Assembly (NCBI GenBank): GCA_946480465.1
Contig: CAMLJY010000116.1
Span: 1-13,742 of the forward strand
Length of the DNA: 13,742 nt
Direction of reading: 5' to 3'
Source: an uncultured Burkholderiales bacterium
GTDB taxonomy: Bacteria; Pseudomonadota; Gammaproteobacteria; Burkholderiales; Burkholderiaceae
The notes under the pieces are model-generated. The model saw only the letters and a list, made by a program, of their open reading frames with translations, had not been told where the DNA came from and searched no databases. This document shows positions 6,168 through 13,375 of the stretch, one piece after another. Made by a program: the position numbers and the translations under genes. Position 1 is the stretch's first letter; every line of letters begins with the position of its first letter.

Positions 6168-7211
6168 TCACGCCGCCTCGACCGCCCGCGTCGAAGCCCG
6201 CACCACCAGCTGCGGCGCCGGCAGCACGAACTTCGGCAGCTCGCCGTTCAGCAGCGCCAGCAGGCTGCGCGCGGCCAGCTTGCCCATCTCCAGGCCCGAC
6301 TGCTGGATCGTCGTCAGCGGCGGAATGCAATGCGCGGCGCCGGCCAGGTCATCGAAGCCGACCAGCGACACGTCGTCCGGCACCCGCAGCCCGCGCTCGT
6401 ACAGCGCCAGTGCGGCGCCGAAGGCCATCTGGTCATTGGCGGCGAAGATGGCACTGAACTGCTCGCCGCTGGCGATCAGCTGCTGCACCGCCGCGCGCCC
6501 GCTTTCCTCGATGAAGCTGCCCGGCAGCACCAGCGCCTGCCTGAAGCGCACGCCGTGGGCCTGCAGCGCCGATCGATAACCCCTGAAGCGCTCGTGCGAG
6601 TCCGGGTGGCCGGGGTCGCCGGCAATGAAGGCGATGCGCCGGTGCCCCTGCTGCAGCAGATGCTCCGTGGCCAGGCGCGCGCCCTCGAAATCGTCGAACT
6701 GCAGCGCGTAGAGATGGGGCGCCTTCAGCTCGCGGCCGGTGATCACGGTGGGCAGGGTCTTCGCCAGCTTGCACAGGTCGGCATCGCCGAGCCGGCCGGT
6801 CAGCACGATCAGGCCATCGACGCGGCGCGCGCGCAGCACTTCGATGCAGCGCGCCTCCTCGTCGGCGTTCCAGTGGCCGCTGACGAAGAGCGGGATGTAG
6901 CCGGCGGCGTCCAGCACCTCTTCGATGCCGCGCAGCGCCACGCCGTAGAACGGGCTGTCGATGGCCTGCGTGATGACGCCGGCGCTGAAGGTGCGGCCGC
7001 CGGCCAGGCCGCGCGCAATCGGGTTGGGCACGAAGCCCAGCTCGGCGATGGCGCGGTCCACCGCCTCGCGCTTCTCGTCGCTGACCACCGCCGTGCCGTT
7101 GAGGATGCGCGACACCGTGGCCGGTGACACGCCGCTGTGGCGCGCCACCATCTCCAGAGTGACCTTGCCGCCCGCGGGGCCCGATGGTGCTGCCGACGAT
7201 GTCTTGCGCAT
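6168..7211 (-). CDS. LacI/GalR-family transcriptional repressor
   Basis: This is probably the local repressor of the beta-glucoside operon. The 347-residue protein has the N-terminal LacI helix-turn-helix, VTLEMVARHSGVSPATVSRILN (17-38), the hinge-helix region VPNPIARGLAGG (61-72), and a periplasmic-binding-protein-like effector domain from about 75 to the end, with the family's FAANDQMAFGAA segment. The SPATVSR recognition helix is typical of members that bind palindromes with a central CG, matching the site at 5901-5914. The ATG at 7211 gives the usual family length; GAGG lies 3 nt upstream, a close spacing. It is transcribed in the same direction as the operon but separated from it by 294 bp containing repeats, promoter and operator. 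No matching palindrome was found before lacI itself, so autoregulation is not evident. The effector is likely a sugar from the pathway (inference). Confidence 0.95.
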   Translation of the reverse strand: MRKTSSAAPSGPAGGKVTLEMVARHSGVSPATVSRILNGTAVVSDEKREAVDRAIAELGFVPNPIARGLAGGRTFSAGVITQAIDSPFYGVALRGIEEVLDAAGYIPLFVSGHWNADEEARCIEVLRARRVDGLIVLTGRLGDADLCKLAKTLPTVITGRELKAPHLYALQFDDFEGARLATEHLLQQGHRRIAFIAGDPGHPDSHERFRGYRSALQAHGVRFRQALVLPGSFIEESGRAAVQQLIASGEQFSAIFAANDQMAFGAALALYERGLRVPDDVSLVGFDDLAGAAHCIPPLTTIQQSGLEMGKLAARSLLALLNGELPKFVLPAPQLVVRASTRAVEAA

Positions 7212-7299
7212 GCGCCTCGTTGGTGTGTGCCCTGGCCCCGGGGCGGTGGTGGCGCGGTCAGCGGCCGGGCCGGGCCGCCGGCGATTGTGCCCGCGCGGG

Positions 7300-8490
7300 T
7301 CAGGGCCGCGGTTCCGGGATGGCCGGCGCGGTTCGCACCGGCACCTGTGGCGCCGCGGCCACCACCAGGCGGCCGCGGCCGGTGGCCTTCGCGGTGTACA
7401 GCGCGGCGTCGGCCCGGCGCAGCAGGCTGTCCAGCCGGGGGTCGTCCGCGCCCAGCACGGCCAGCCCGCTGCTGAAGCCCACCGGCTGCGCCGCCTCGCC
7501 CTGCAGCGCACCGCCCAGCGCGGCACGCAGGCGCTTGTCCACCTCGCGCGCCTCGGCTTCGCCGGCATGCGACAGCAGCACGCAGAACTCCTCGCCGCCG
7601 TAGCGGCACACCAGGTCGCCGTGGCGGGCGGAGCCGCGCAGCCGTTCGCCGATCAAGCGCAGCGCGCGGTCGCCGGCCTCGTGCCCGCCCTGGTCGTTGA
7701 TGCGCTTGAAGTGGTCGATGTCGATCATCAGCACCGACAGCGGCTCGCCGTAGCGTTGGGCGTTCGCAAAGGCCAGCTCGGCCCGCTCCTGCCAGGCGCG
7801 GCGGTTGAAGAGGCCGGTGAGGCCGTCGGTGTCGGCCTGGTGGCGCAGCGCGCGCTCGGCCTCTTCATGCCAGCCCGCCAGCAGCCCGATGGTCGCCAGC
7901 GTCAGCGTGATGTGGTTGAGCAGCGCACCGGCCACGTTGATCACGTGCGGCGCGCGCAACTCGGGGTACTGCGCGGTGAAGAAGGCCCCCAGCACGCCGC
8001 GCGCCGCGGTGATGAAGGCCAGCAGCCCGAGCGAAACCACCACCAGGCCGCGCCAGCGGCGGCTGGACTGCGGCGCCGGCCAGGCGCAGGCCACGCACAC
8101 CATCAGCATCAGGCCGCTCAAGCCGAAGTTGGCCCAGCCGACCCGGAACGGGTAGCTGCCGAAGCCCAGGCCGTAGCCAATGGGCGTCAGCACCACCAGC
8201 GCCAGCAGCAGGCGCTTTCCCGGTCGCGGGCCCAGCCAGCCTTCGACCGCGTGCCACATGAAGCCGAAGCTGACGCCGAGCAGGCCGATCCACAGCGTGG
8301 AGAACAGGCGGTCGTGCACCGGCCGCGCCAGCAGGAAGCAGCCCCAGGCCGCGGCCTGCGCCACGCTGCTGGCCAGCACGCAGCGCGCCGCCGCGCTGAC
8401 GCGCCAGCCCATCACCACCGGCACGGCCAGCGACATCGCGAAGACGTTGGCCAGCATGACGGTGAACAGCGTGTGGACGTCGAGACTCAT
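7300..8490 (-). CDS. Membrane-bound GGDEF diguanylate cyclase
   Basis: This enzyme makes cyclic di-GMP from two GTP. The 396-residue protein has about six to seven hydrophobic segments in residues 1-205 forming a membrane sensor of unknown type, then a GGDEF domain (about 218-376). Key residues are intact: DTDGLTGLFNRR (220-231), DIDHFKRIND (257-266) with the metal- and substrate-contacting Asp, and GGEEF (298-302) in the active-site loop. RHGD at 289-292, five residues before GGEEF, is a proper RxxD inhibitory site, so product feedback is expected. There is no EAL or HD-GYP domain, so it should be a synthase only. A short Pro-rich tail ends the protein. The ATG at 8490 has no clear ribosome site, and a run of eight C lies 15 nt upstream on its strand. 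It is divergent from the LAL regulator gene; its stop is 88 bp before lacI. Whether it is linked to sugar use is unknown. Confidence 0.95.
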   Translation of the reverse strand: MSLDVHTLFTVMLANVFAMSLAVPVVMGWRVSAAARCVLASSVAQAAAWGCFLLARPVHDRLFSTLWIGLLGVSFGFMWHAVEGWLGPRPGKRLLLALVVLTPIGYGLGFGSYPFRVGWANFGLSGLMLMVCVACAWPAPQSSRRWRGLVVVSLGLLAFITAARGVLGAFFTAQYPELRAPHVINVAGALLNHITLTLATIGLLAGWHEEAERALRHQADTDGLTGLFNRRAWQERAELAFANAQRYGEPLSVLMIDIDHFKRINDQGGHEAGDRALRLIGERLRGSARHGDLVCRYGGEEFCVLLSHAGEAEAREVDKRLRAALGGALQGEAAQPVGFSSGLAVLGADDPRLDSLLRRADAALYTAKATGRGRLVVAAAPQVPVRTAPAIPEPRP

Positions 8491-8637
8491 CGGGCGCGCG
8501 GTGCCGGGGGGGGCGACAGCCTATCTCAGCCCGCGGGGCCGGCAGCGCGCCATGGGCTGCGGCAAGCCGGCGGCCCGCCGCGCGGCCAGTGGGTGCGCGG
8601 AGCGCGGGCGCATGCGAGGCGCGCGGGCCGCCCAGGC

Positions 8638-8656
8638 CGGGCAGATAGCATGCCCG
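8638..8656 (+). promoter_or_regulatory. Hairpin just before the LAL regulator start codon
   Basis: CGGGCA (8638-8643) pairs with TGCCCG (8651-8656) around a 7-nt loop, ending one base before the ATG at 8658. No Shine-Dalgarno is present, so the dyad either folds in the mRNA at the ribosome site or is a protein-binding palindrome. The dyad is seen; the function is inferred. Confidence 0.35.
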
Positions 8657-8657
8657 C

Positions 8658-11414
8658 ATGGCCGATCCGCCCTTGCCGCGCCCCGACAGCCCGCGCTTCG
8701 CCGCCACCAAGATCCAGGCCGCGCGGCCGCGGGCGCGCCGCATCGCCCGCCCCGCGCTGGAAGCCGCGTTGCAGGATGCCGCCCTGACCCGCCGCGTGGT
8801 GCTGCTGCATGCGCCGGCCGGCTACGGCAAGACCAGCGCCCTGGCCTCGCTGGCGGACGTGCTGCCGGCCGGCACCGCGCTGGCCTGGGTCTCGCTGGAT
8901 GCCGAGGACGATGCGGCGCGGCTCTTCGCCTGCCTGGCCGCGGCGCTGGAACCCTTCGACCTGCCCTGGCGCACGCTGCCCGAGGCGCTGGTGCCGCAGG
9001 TGGCCGCCGGTGGCGAAGGCGCGCGCCGCGCGCTGGCCGAACTGCTGAACGCGCTGGCCCATGCCGATGCGCCGCATGGCGTCATCGTGCTCGAGGACCT
9101 GCACCGCGTGGCCGACCGCACGCTGCTGGCACTGGGCGACGAGCTGATCGAGCGCCTTCCGGTCCACTGGAGCATGGTGCTGTCCAGCCGCGAGCTGCCG
9201 GCGCTGTCGCTGGCGCGCTGGCGTGCCGCCGGCGAGCTGGTCGAGTTCAACGCCGACGCGCTGCGGTTCAGCGCGGAAGAAGCCGCCGCCCTGGTGGCCG
9301 CCGAAGGGCTGGCCGATGCCTGCAGCGTGGCGGGCACGGCCGCGGCCGCGCTGATCGAGCGCAACCAGGGCTGGCCCGCCGGCCTGCGCCTGACGCTGGC
9401 CGCACTCAAGGCCCGCCCGACGCTGGCCGCCGCCGCGCTGACCGACCGCTACCTCTTCGACTACCTGACCAGCGAGGTGCTGGACGCGCTGCCGCCGCGG
9501 CTGCACGACTTCCTGCTGCGCTGCTCCATCCTGCCGGAGCTGACGGCGGCGCGGGCCGCCGCGCTCAGCGGCGACTGGCGCGCTGCCGAGCAGCTGGACG
9601 AGATCGAGCGCCGCGGACTCTTCGCCACCACGCTCGCCACCGCCGAGCGCACGCTGGTGCTGCACGACCTGTTCCGCGACGCACTGCAGGCGCGCCTGGA
9701 CCGCCGCCTGCCCGGCGAGCGCGACGCGCTGCTGCACAAGGCCGCCGCGTCCGAGCCCGATCCGGTGCGCCGCGTCGGCTACCTGCTGCAGGCGCGCGAC
9801 TGGGTGGGTGCCGAGGCGGCGCTGGCCGCCGCCGCGCCGGACCTTTTCGTCAGCGGGGGCCTGGGCGACGTGCAGCGCCTGGTCGAGCAGTTCGACGCCG
9901 GCTGGCGCGACCGGTCGGCCACGCTGGCGCGCCTGGCCGGCACCATCGCGCTGCTGCGCTGGGACTGGCCGGCGATGGAACGCCACTTCGCCGCCGCGCT
10001 GGCGCAGGCCACGGCGGCGGGCGACGACGACGAGCGCCGCCACGCGCAGGCCATGCTGCCGATGGCGCTCTACGCCATGGACCGTAACGCCGAAGCGGAG
10101 CGGCTGATCGCCGCACTGCACCCGGAGCCGCTGGCACCGCACACGCGGCGGCTGCTGCTGATGTCGGATGCCACGCAGCACTTCCGCCGCGGCCAGCTGC
10201 AGGCCTTGCCGGCGATGTACCAGGAGGTGGTGGAGTCGCTGCAGCGCGGCGCCAGCCTCTTCGAATGGTGGGAATGCGTGCCGGCGCCGAATTGGAGCAC
10301 CCTGCCCGGCATGCGGCGCTGGTTCGAACGCTACGTGGACGGCGCGCTCGCCCGCATCGGCAGCCGCCCCTTGCCGATGCGCGGCGAGGTGATCGCCCAG
10401 CGCGCCTTCGTGCGCCTGTGGGCCGGCCGCATCGCCGACGCGCGCGAGGACATCGCCCAGGCCGAGGACGACCTGCGCTGGCTCGCCTGCTCCGGCGAGA
10501 TGGAGATCGCGGTGCAGCTCTTCCGGCTGATCGACTGCGCGGTCAGCGGCCGTGCCGGCGAGCTGGCGTCGCGCCTGGACACGCTGTTCACGCGCGAGGA
10601 CCACGCCGAGCCGGACCGCCGCCGGCTGTGGCAGCACCAGATCGGCATCTACGGCGTGCGCATGAACCACACGCTCGGCGCCGCGCCGGACGTGATCGAG
10701 CACTGGGCGCGCTTCCTGAAGGAAGACCCGCTGCGCAGCGACGCGCACCAGAACCCGCGCGCCATCGCCGTGCGCGCGCGCCATGCCGCCGCCTGCGGGC
10801 GCTGGCGCGAAGCAGCCGAGGGACTGCACCGGCTGCTGCCGAAGCTGGCCGAGATGGACGTGATGGCGCACCACGTGGAGCTGCGCCTGCGCTGCGCCGA
10901 AGCCTGGGTGCACAGCGGCGACATGGACCGCGCGCGCGAAGCGGCGCAGCCGGCGCTGGAGCGCATCGCCCGCGATGGCGACCTGGGCCACGCGTGGATG
11001 GCGGGCCCCGCCGCGCTGCGCACGCTGGCCGAGGCCGGCTGGGGCGATGCGCTGACGCCGCCCTGCCGCGCGGTGCTGGCACGCGCGCTGGACTCGGCGC
11101 TGGGGCTGCGCGGCGGCCAGGCCGCGGCGGCAGGTGCCGTGCCGGCGCCGGGCACCGCGTTCGCCGCCGTCGCCGACACCCCCACGGCCGACGTTGCGGC
11201 CACGCCCGCGGCCGCCGCGGCCGGCCTGACCCAGCGCGAGGCCGAGGTGCTGGAGCTGATCGCCGCCGGCGACAGCAACAAGCTGATCGCGCGCGCGTTG
11301 GACATCAGCCCGCACACGGTGAAGCGGCACGTCGCCAACGTGCTGGAAAAGCTGGGGCTGCAGTCGCGCGGGCAGGCCGCGGCCTGGCACCGGCAAGCGC
11401 TGCAGGGGCGCTGA
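8658..11414 (+). CDS. LuxR-family regulator with ATPase domain (MalT/LAL type)
   Basis: This is a large ATP-binding LuxR regulator, a signal-activated STAND-type transcription factor like MalT. The 918-residue protein starts with an NB-ARC-like ATPase: Walker A APAGYGKT (52-59, with Ala in the first Gly position as in MalT) and Walker B VIVLEDLH (142-149). A long helical TPR-like middle follows (about 380-820), then an Ala/Pro/Thr-rich linker (about 825-856) and a C-terminal LuxR helix-turn-helix from 857 (LTQREAEVLELIAAGDSNKL, then ISPHTVKRHVANVLEKLG). Size and order match the LAL family. ATP plus an unknown inducer is expected to drive multimerisation. No receiver or autoinducer domain is seen. 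It is divergent from the diguanylate cyclase gene and convergent with the VOC gene 27 bp away. Its targets are unknown; control of neighbouring sugar or c-di-GMP genes is only a possibility. Confidence 0.94.
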   Translation: MADPPLPRPDSPRFAATKIQAARPRARRIARPALEAALQDAALTRRVVLLHAPAGYGKTSALASLADVLPAGTALAWVSLDAEDDAARLFACLAAALEPFDLPWRTLPEALVPQVAAGGEGARRALAELLNALAHADAPHGVIVLEDLHRVADRTLLALGDELIERLPVHWSMVLSSRELPALSLARWRAAGELVEFNADALRFSAEEAAALVAAEGLADACSVAGTAAAALIERNQGWPAGLRLTLAALKARPTLAAAALTDRYLFDYLTSEVLDALPPRLHDFLLRCSILPELTAARAAALSGDWRAAEQLDEIERRGLFATTLATAERTLVLHDLFRDALQARLDRRLPGERDALLHKAAASEPDPVRRVGYLLQARDWVGAEAALAAAAPDLFVSGGLGDVQRLVEQFDAGWRDRSATLARLAGTIALLRWDWPAMERHFAAALAQATAAGDDDERRHAQAMLPMALYAMDRNAEAERLIAALHPEPLAPHTRRLLLMSDATQHFRRGQLQALPAMYQEVVESLQRGASLFEWWECVPAPNWSTLPGMRRWFERYVDGALARIGSRPLPMRGEVIAQRAFVRLWAGRIADAREDIAQAEDDLRWLACSGEMEIAVQLFRLIDCAVSGRAGELASRLDTLFTREDHAEPDRRRLWQHQIGIYGVRMNHTLGAAPDVIEHWARFLKEDPLRSDAHQNPRAIAVRARHAAACGRWREAAEGLHRLLPKLAEMDVMAHHVELRLRCAEAWVHSGDMDRAREAAQPALERIARDGDLGHAWMAGPAALRTLAEAGWGDALTPPCRAVLARALDSALGLRGGQAAAAGAVPAPGTAFAAVADTPTADVAATPAAAAAGLTQREAEVLELIAAGDSNKLIARALDISPHTVKRHVANVLEKLGLQSRGQAAAWHRQALQGR

Positions 11415-11419
11415 AGGCC

Positions 11420-11438
11420 GCCGGCCGCGCCGGCCGGC
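11420..11438. terminator. GC hairpin between convergent genes
   Basis: GCCGGCCG (11420-11427) pairs perfectly with CGGCCGGC (11431-11438) around a 3-nt loop. It fills the 27-bp gap between the LAL and VOC stop codons, where a bidirectional terminator would be expected. There is no T-run on either side, so factor-independent termination is uncertain. Confidence 0.4.
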
Positions 11439-11441
11439 CGC

Positions 11442-11882
11442 TCACTTCGCGAACAAGGAATCGAGGTTCGCGAAGGCCTTGATCTCCACGGCGTTGCCCG
11501 AGGGGTCGAGGAAGAACATCGTCGCCTGCTCGCCCACCTCGCCCTTGAAGCGCACATAGGGCTCGATGACGAACTGCGTGCCCGCCGCGCGCAGGCGCTC
11601 GGCCAGCGCGTGGAACTGCGGCAGGCCCAGCACCACGCCGAAGTGGCGCACCGGCACGCCGTGGCCGTCCACCGCATTGGTGGCGGCCGCGCCGCACTCG
11701 GCCGGCGCCAGGTGGGCGACGATCTGGTGGCCGTAGAAGTTGAAGTCGACCCACTCCGGCGAGCTGCGGCCTTCGGGGCAGCCGAGCAGCTCGCCATAGA
11801 AGCGGCGCGCGGCGGCCAGGTCGTGCACGGGAAAGGCCAGGTGGAACGGGGGCATGGCAGGCACGGCGGGGGAGGCGGACAT
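11442..11882 (-). CDS. VOC-family (glyoxalase-like) protein
   Basis: This is a small metal-dependent vicinal-oxygen-chelate protein of the glyoxalase/dioxygenase superfamily. The 146 residues form two beta-alpha-beta-beta-beta modules: [22 protein letters not shown] (13-34) opens the first and VRHFGVVL (78-85) the second. Candidate metal ligands are His14, His80 and Glu133 (in GNAVEIKAF), the usual H/H/E pattern. The segment [17 protein letters not shown] (44-60) looks characteristic of a conserved proteobacterial subgroup whose substrate is, to my knowledge, not established. Starts at 11882 or 11855 are both possible; neither has a clear ribosome site, and I chose the longer. The frame stays open further upstream, but that DNA is the intergenic region and part of the LysR gene. 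It is divergent from the LysR gene and probably controlled by it. It could be a dioxygenase or a detoxification lyase. Confidence 0.9.
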   Translation of the reverse strand: MSASPAVPAMPPFHLAFPVHDLAAARRFYGELLGCPEGRSSPEWVDFNFYGHQIVAHLAPAECGAAATNAVDGHGVPVRHFGVVLGLPQFHALAERLRAAGTQFVIEPYVRFKGEVGEQATMFFLDPSGNAVEIKAFANLDSLFAK

Positions 11883-11929
11883 GATGGGCGCGGCGCGCCG
11901 GTGGCGCGGCGGGATGGCAGGAGGCTGCC

Positions 11930-11958
11930 AGTCTAGGCAAGGCGCTGCATCGCGAAAA
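11930..11958 (-). promoter_or_regulatory. Candidate promoter of the VOC gene
   Basis: On the minus strand TTTTCG (11953-11958) lies 17 bp before TAGACT (11930-11935), a four-of-six -10 match with a weak -35. The -35 overlaps the dyad at 11949-11963, consistent with control by the LysR protein. The -35 is poor, so this is tentative. Confidence 0.35.
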
Positions 11959-11963
11959 GCGAT
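11949..11963. promoter_or_regulatory. LysR-type box 1 (T-N11-A dyad)
   Basis: ATCGC-GAAAA-GCGAT is a perfect 5-bp inverted repeat with a 5-nt spacer, giving T11950-N11-A11962, the standard LysR recognition pattern. It sits in the VOC/LysR intergenic region on the VOC side. A second box of the same geometry lies 32 bp away. Confidence 0.6.
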
Positions 11964-11980
11964 AAATCCTGGCCAGTCTG

Positions 11981-11995
11981 ATCGATGATTTCGAT
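11981..11995. promoter_or_regulatory. LysR-type box 2 (T-N11-A dyad)
   Basis: ATCGA-TGATT-TCGAT is a perfect 5-bp inverted repeat with a 5-nt spacer, giving T11982-N11-A11994. It ends 14 bp before the LysR start codon, well placed for autorepression. Its ATCG half-sites match those of box 1. Confidence 0.6.
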
Positions 11996-12009
11996 TAGGC
12001 TCGGCGACC

Positions 12010-12888
12010 ATGATCCGCGAGCTGCGCACCTTCCTCGCCGTGGCCCGGCACGGCACGTTCTCACGCGCGGGCGAACAGGTCGGCCTGAGCCAGTCCGCCG
12101 TCAGCGCGCAGATCCAGCGGCTGGAGGAGATGCTGGGCTTCGCCCTCTTCGACCGCATCGGCCGCAACGCCCGGCTCAACGCCGCCGGCCGCGAGACCCT
12201 GGCGCGCGCCGAGGCGCTGGTCGGCCAGGTGGAGGCACTGCTGCAGCCCGCGGCGGCAGCGCCGGCCGCCGCGCTGCGCATCGGCGCCATCGCCTCGGTG
12301 CAGGAGGTGCTGATGCCGGACGCGCTGCTCGGATTGCGCGGCAGGCATCCCGGCCTGCGCCTGCGCGTCGTGCCCGGCGTCTCGATGGACCTGCTGGGCC
12401 AGGTCGACGAGGACCGGCTCGACGCCGCGGTGATCATCCGCCCGCCCTTCGATCCCCCGCGCGAGCTGGCCTGGCGGCCGCTGTGGACCGAGGTCTTCGT
12501 GCTGGTGCTGCCGCAGGCGCTGCGCGGCAACGACTGGGCGAAGCACCTGCGCAGCCAGCCCTTCCTGCGCTACGACCGCAGCTCCTTCGGCGGCCGCCAG
12601 GTCACGCGCTTTCTGGAGGCGCAAGGCATCGAGACGGCCGACAGCATCGAGATGGACGACATCGGCGCGCTGGTGCAGCTGGTGCTGCGCGGCGCCGGCG
12701 TGGCGCTGCTGCCGCGCTGCCGGCCGTACTTTCCGCTGCCGGCCGGCGCGCGAGCGATCAGCCTGGGTGCGGCCGCCCCGCGGCGCGAGATCGGCCTGGT
12801 CGAGCGCGCGCGCCATCCCCAGGCGGCCCTGGTGGACGCGCTGCACACCGCGCTGAAGCGGCTGGCTCGCCCGCTCGCCGCACGCTGA
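12010..12888 (+). CDS. LysR-family transcriptional regulator
   Basis: This is a DNA-binding regulator, probably of the divergent VOC gene and of itself. The 292-residue protein has the N-terminal winged helix-turn-helix (residues 2-60; recognition helix [16 protein letters not shown] at 28-43, then [15 protein letters not shown] at 46-60), a linker helix, and an effector-binding domain from about 88 to 285, with a typical [10 protein letters not shown] segment near 234. Length is normal. The ATG at 12010 starts exactly at the conserved MIRELRTF beginning; no strong ribosome site precedes it. The 127-bp intergenic region carries two T-N11-A dyads with the same half-site. LysR proteins usually bind a small-molecule co-inducer as tetramers; here it is unknown and may be a substrate of the VOC protein. 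Confidence 0.95.
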   Translation: MIRELRTFLAVARHGTFSRAGEQVGLSQSAVSAQIQRLEEMLGFALFDRIGRNARLNAAGRETLARAEALVGQVEALLQPAAAAPAAALRIGAIASVQEVLMPDALLGLRGRHPGLRLRVVPGVSMDLLGQVDEDRLDAAVIIRPPFDPPRELAWRPLWTEVFVLVLPQALRGNDWAKHLRSQPFLRYDRSSFGGRQVTRFLEAQGIETADSIEMDDIGALVQLVLRGAGVALLPRCRPYFPLPAGARAISLGAAAPRREIGLVERARHPQAALVDALHTALKRLARPLAAR

Positions 12889-13006
12889 CGCGCGCGGCCC
12901 GTCCGGCGCGACATCCGTCACGTCCGCCGGCGGGTGCAGGGCCTCTTGATCCGCGCCGGTCCGGCCCCAGATCGAAGCCATTCCCTCCCAGGATTGGCAA
13001 CCGTCC

Positions 13007-13327
13007 ATGGCACCCACCGACATCGATTTCACGCAGGAACGCACCGCGGCGCTGGTCCGCCTGGCCGCCGTGCTGCAGCACTTCGAGAACGGCCGCCTGC
13101 CGTTCAATGCCGAGCAGTACCGCGCGGTCGTGAAGCAGCTGAAGACCTCGCTGCGCCGCAACGCCGACTCCCCCGCGCTGCCGGCCGTGCTGGCCGCGCA
13201 CCCGGCGGCCGCCGAGCTGTACGAGAACCTGCACTACGAACAGGCCGGGCTGGCGCGCTCGCCGCTGGAACAGGCGGTGGCGGCGGAGCTGGAAGCCACG
13301 CACGCCATCGCGCGGGTGCGGAGTTGA
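13007..13327 (+). CDS. Hypothetical 106-residue protein
   Basis: I do not recognise a family. The protein is small, probably soluble and largely alpha-helical, with no signal peptide, membrane span or Cys pair. Visible features are an N-terminal amphipathic stretch (TQERTAALVRLAAVLQHFEN, about 9-28), a basic region (YRAVVKQLKTSLRRN, about 39-53), and a C-terminal helix with LYENLHYEQAGLARSPLEQA (about 71-90). Codon use matches the GC-rich neighbours, and the frame has the expected GC-rich third positions, which supports a real gene. The ATG at 13007 has AGGA 13 nt upstream, a weak ribosome site. It lies 118 bp after the LysR stop on the same strand and may be cotranscribed, though no link in function is evident. 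Confidence 0.75.
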   Translation: MAPTDIDFTQERTAALVRLAAVLQHFENGRLPFNAEQYRAVVKQLKTSLRRNADSPALPAVLAAHPAAAELYENLHYEQAGLARSPLEQAVAAELEATHAIARVRS

Positions 13328-13330
13328 CCG

Positions 13331-13344
13331 CCGGCTGCAGCCGG
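13331..13344. terminator. Palindrome between convergent genes
   Basis: CCGGCTGCAGCCGG is a perfect 14-bp palindrome 3 bp past the stop of the 106-residue protein gene and 31 bp before the end of the minus-strand gene at the right edge. It could fold as a 5-bp hairpin at the 3' ends of both. No T-run follows, so termination is uncertain. Confidence 0.3.
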
Positions 13345-13375
13345 GCGCCATTGCGCAGCCACGGGTCCTTCAAAC

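Noticed and set aside
5938..6579. Plus-strand open frames running through the tandem repeats into the lacI antisense strand
   Set aside because: Their repetitive Ser/Pro/Gln/Ala content simply translates the repeats and the lacI complement; there is no start signal.
7290..7299. CCCGCGCGGG palindrome after the diguanylate cyclase stop, considered as terminator
   Set aside because: Stem is only about 4 bp with almost no loop and no T-run; such palindromes are expected by chance at this GC content.
8526..11396. A 956-residue open frame on the minus strand, antisense to the LAL regulator gene
   Set aside because: It mirrors the codon phase of a GC-rich gene, is extremely rich in Arg/Gln/Gly/Ala/His, and shows no domain. 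The plus-strand frame has clear ATPase and HTH motifs.
12061..13161. Minus-strand open frame across the LysR and small protein genes
   Set aside because: Shadow frame spanning two recognisable or codon-typical plus-strand regions; composition is Arg/Gln/His/Ala-rich.
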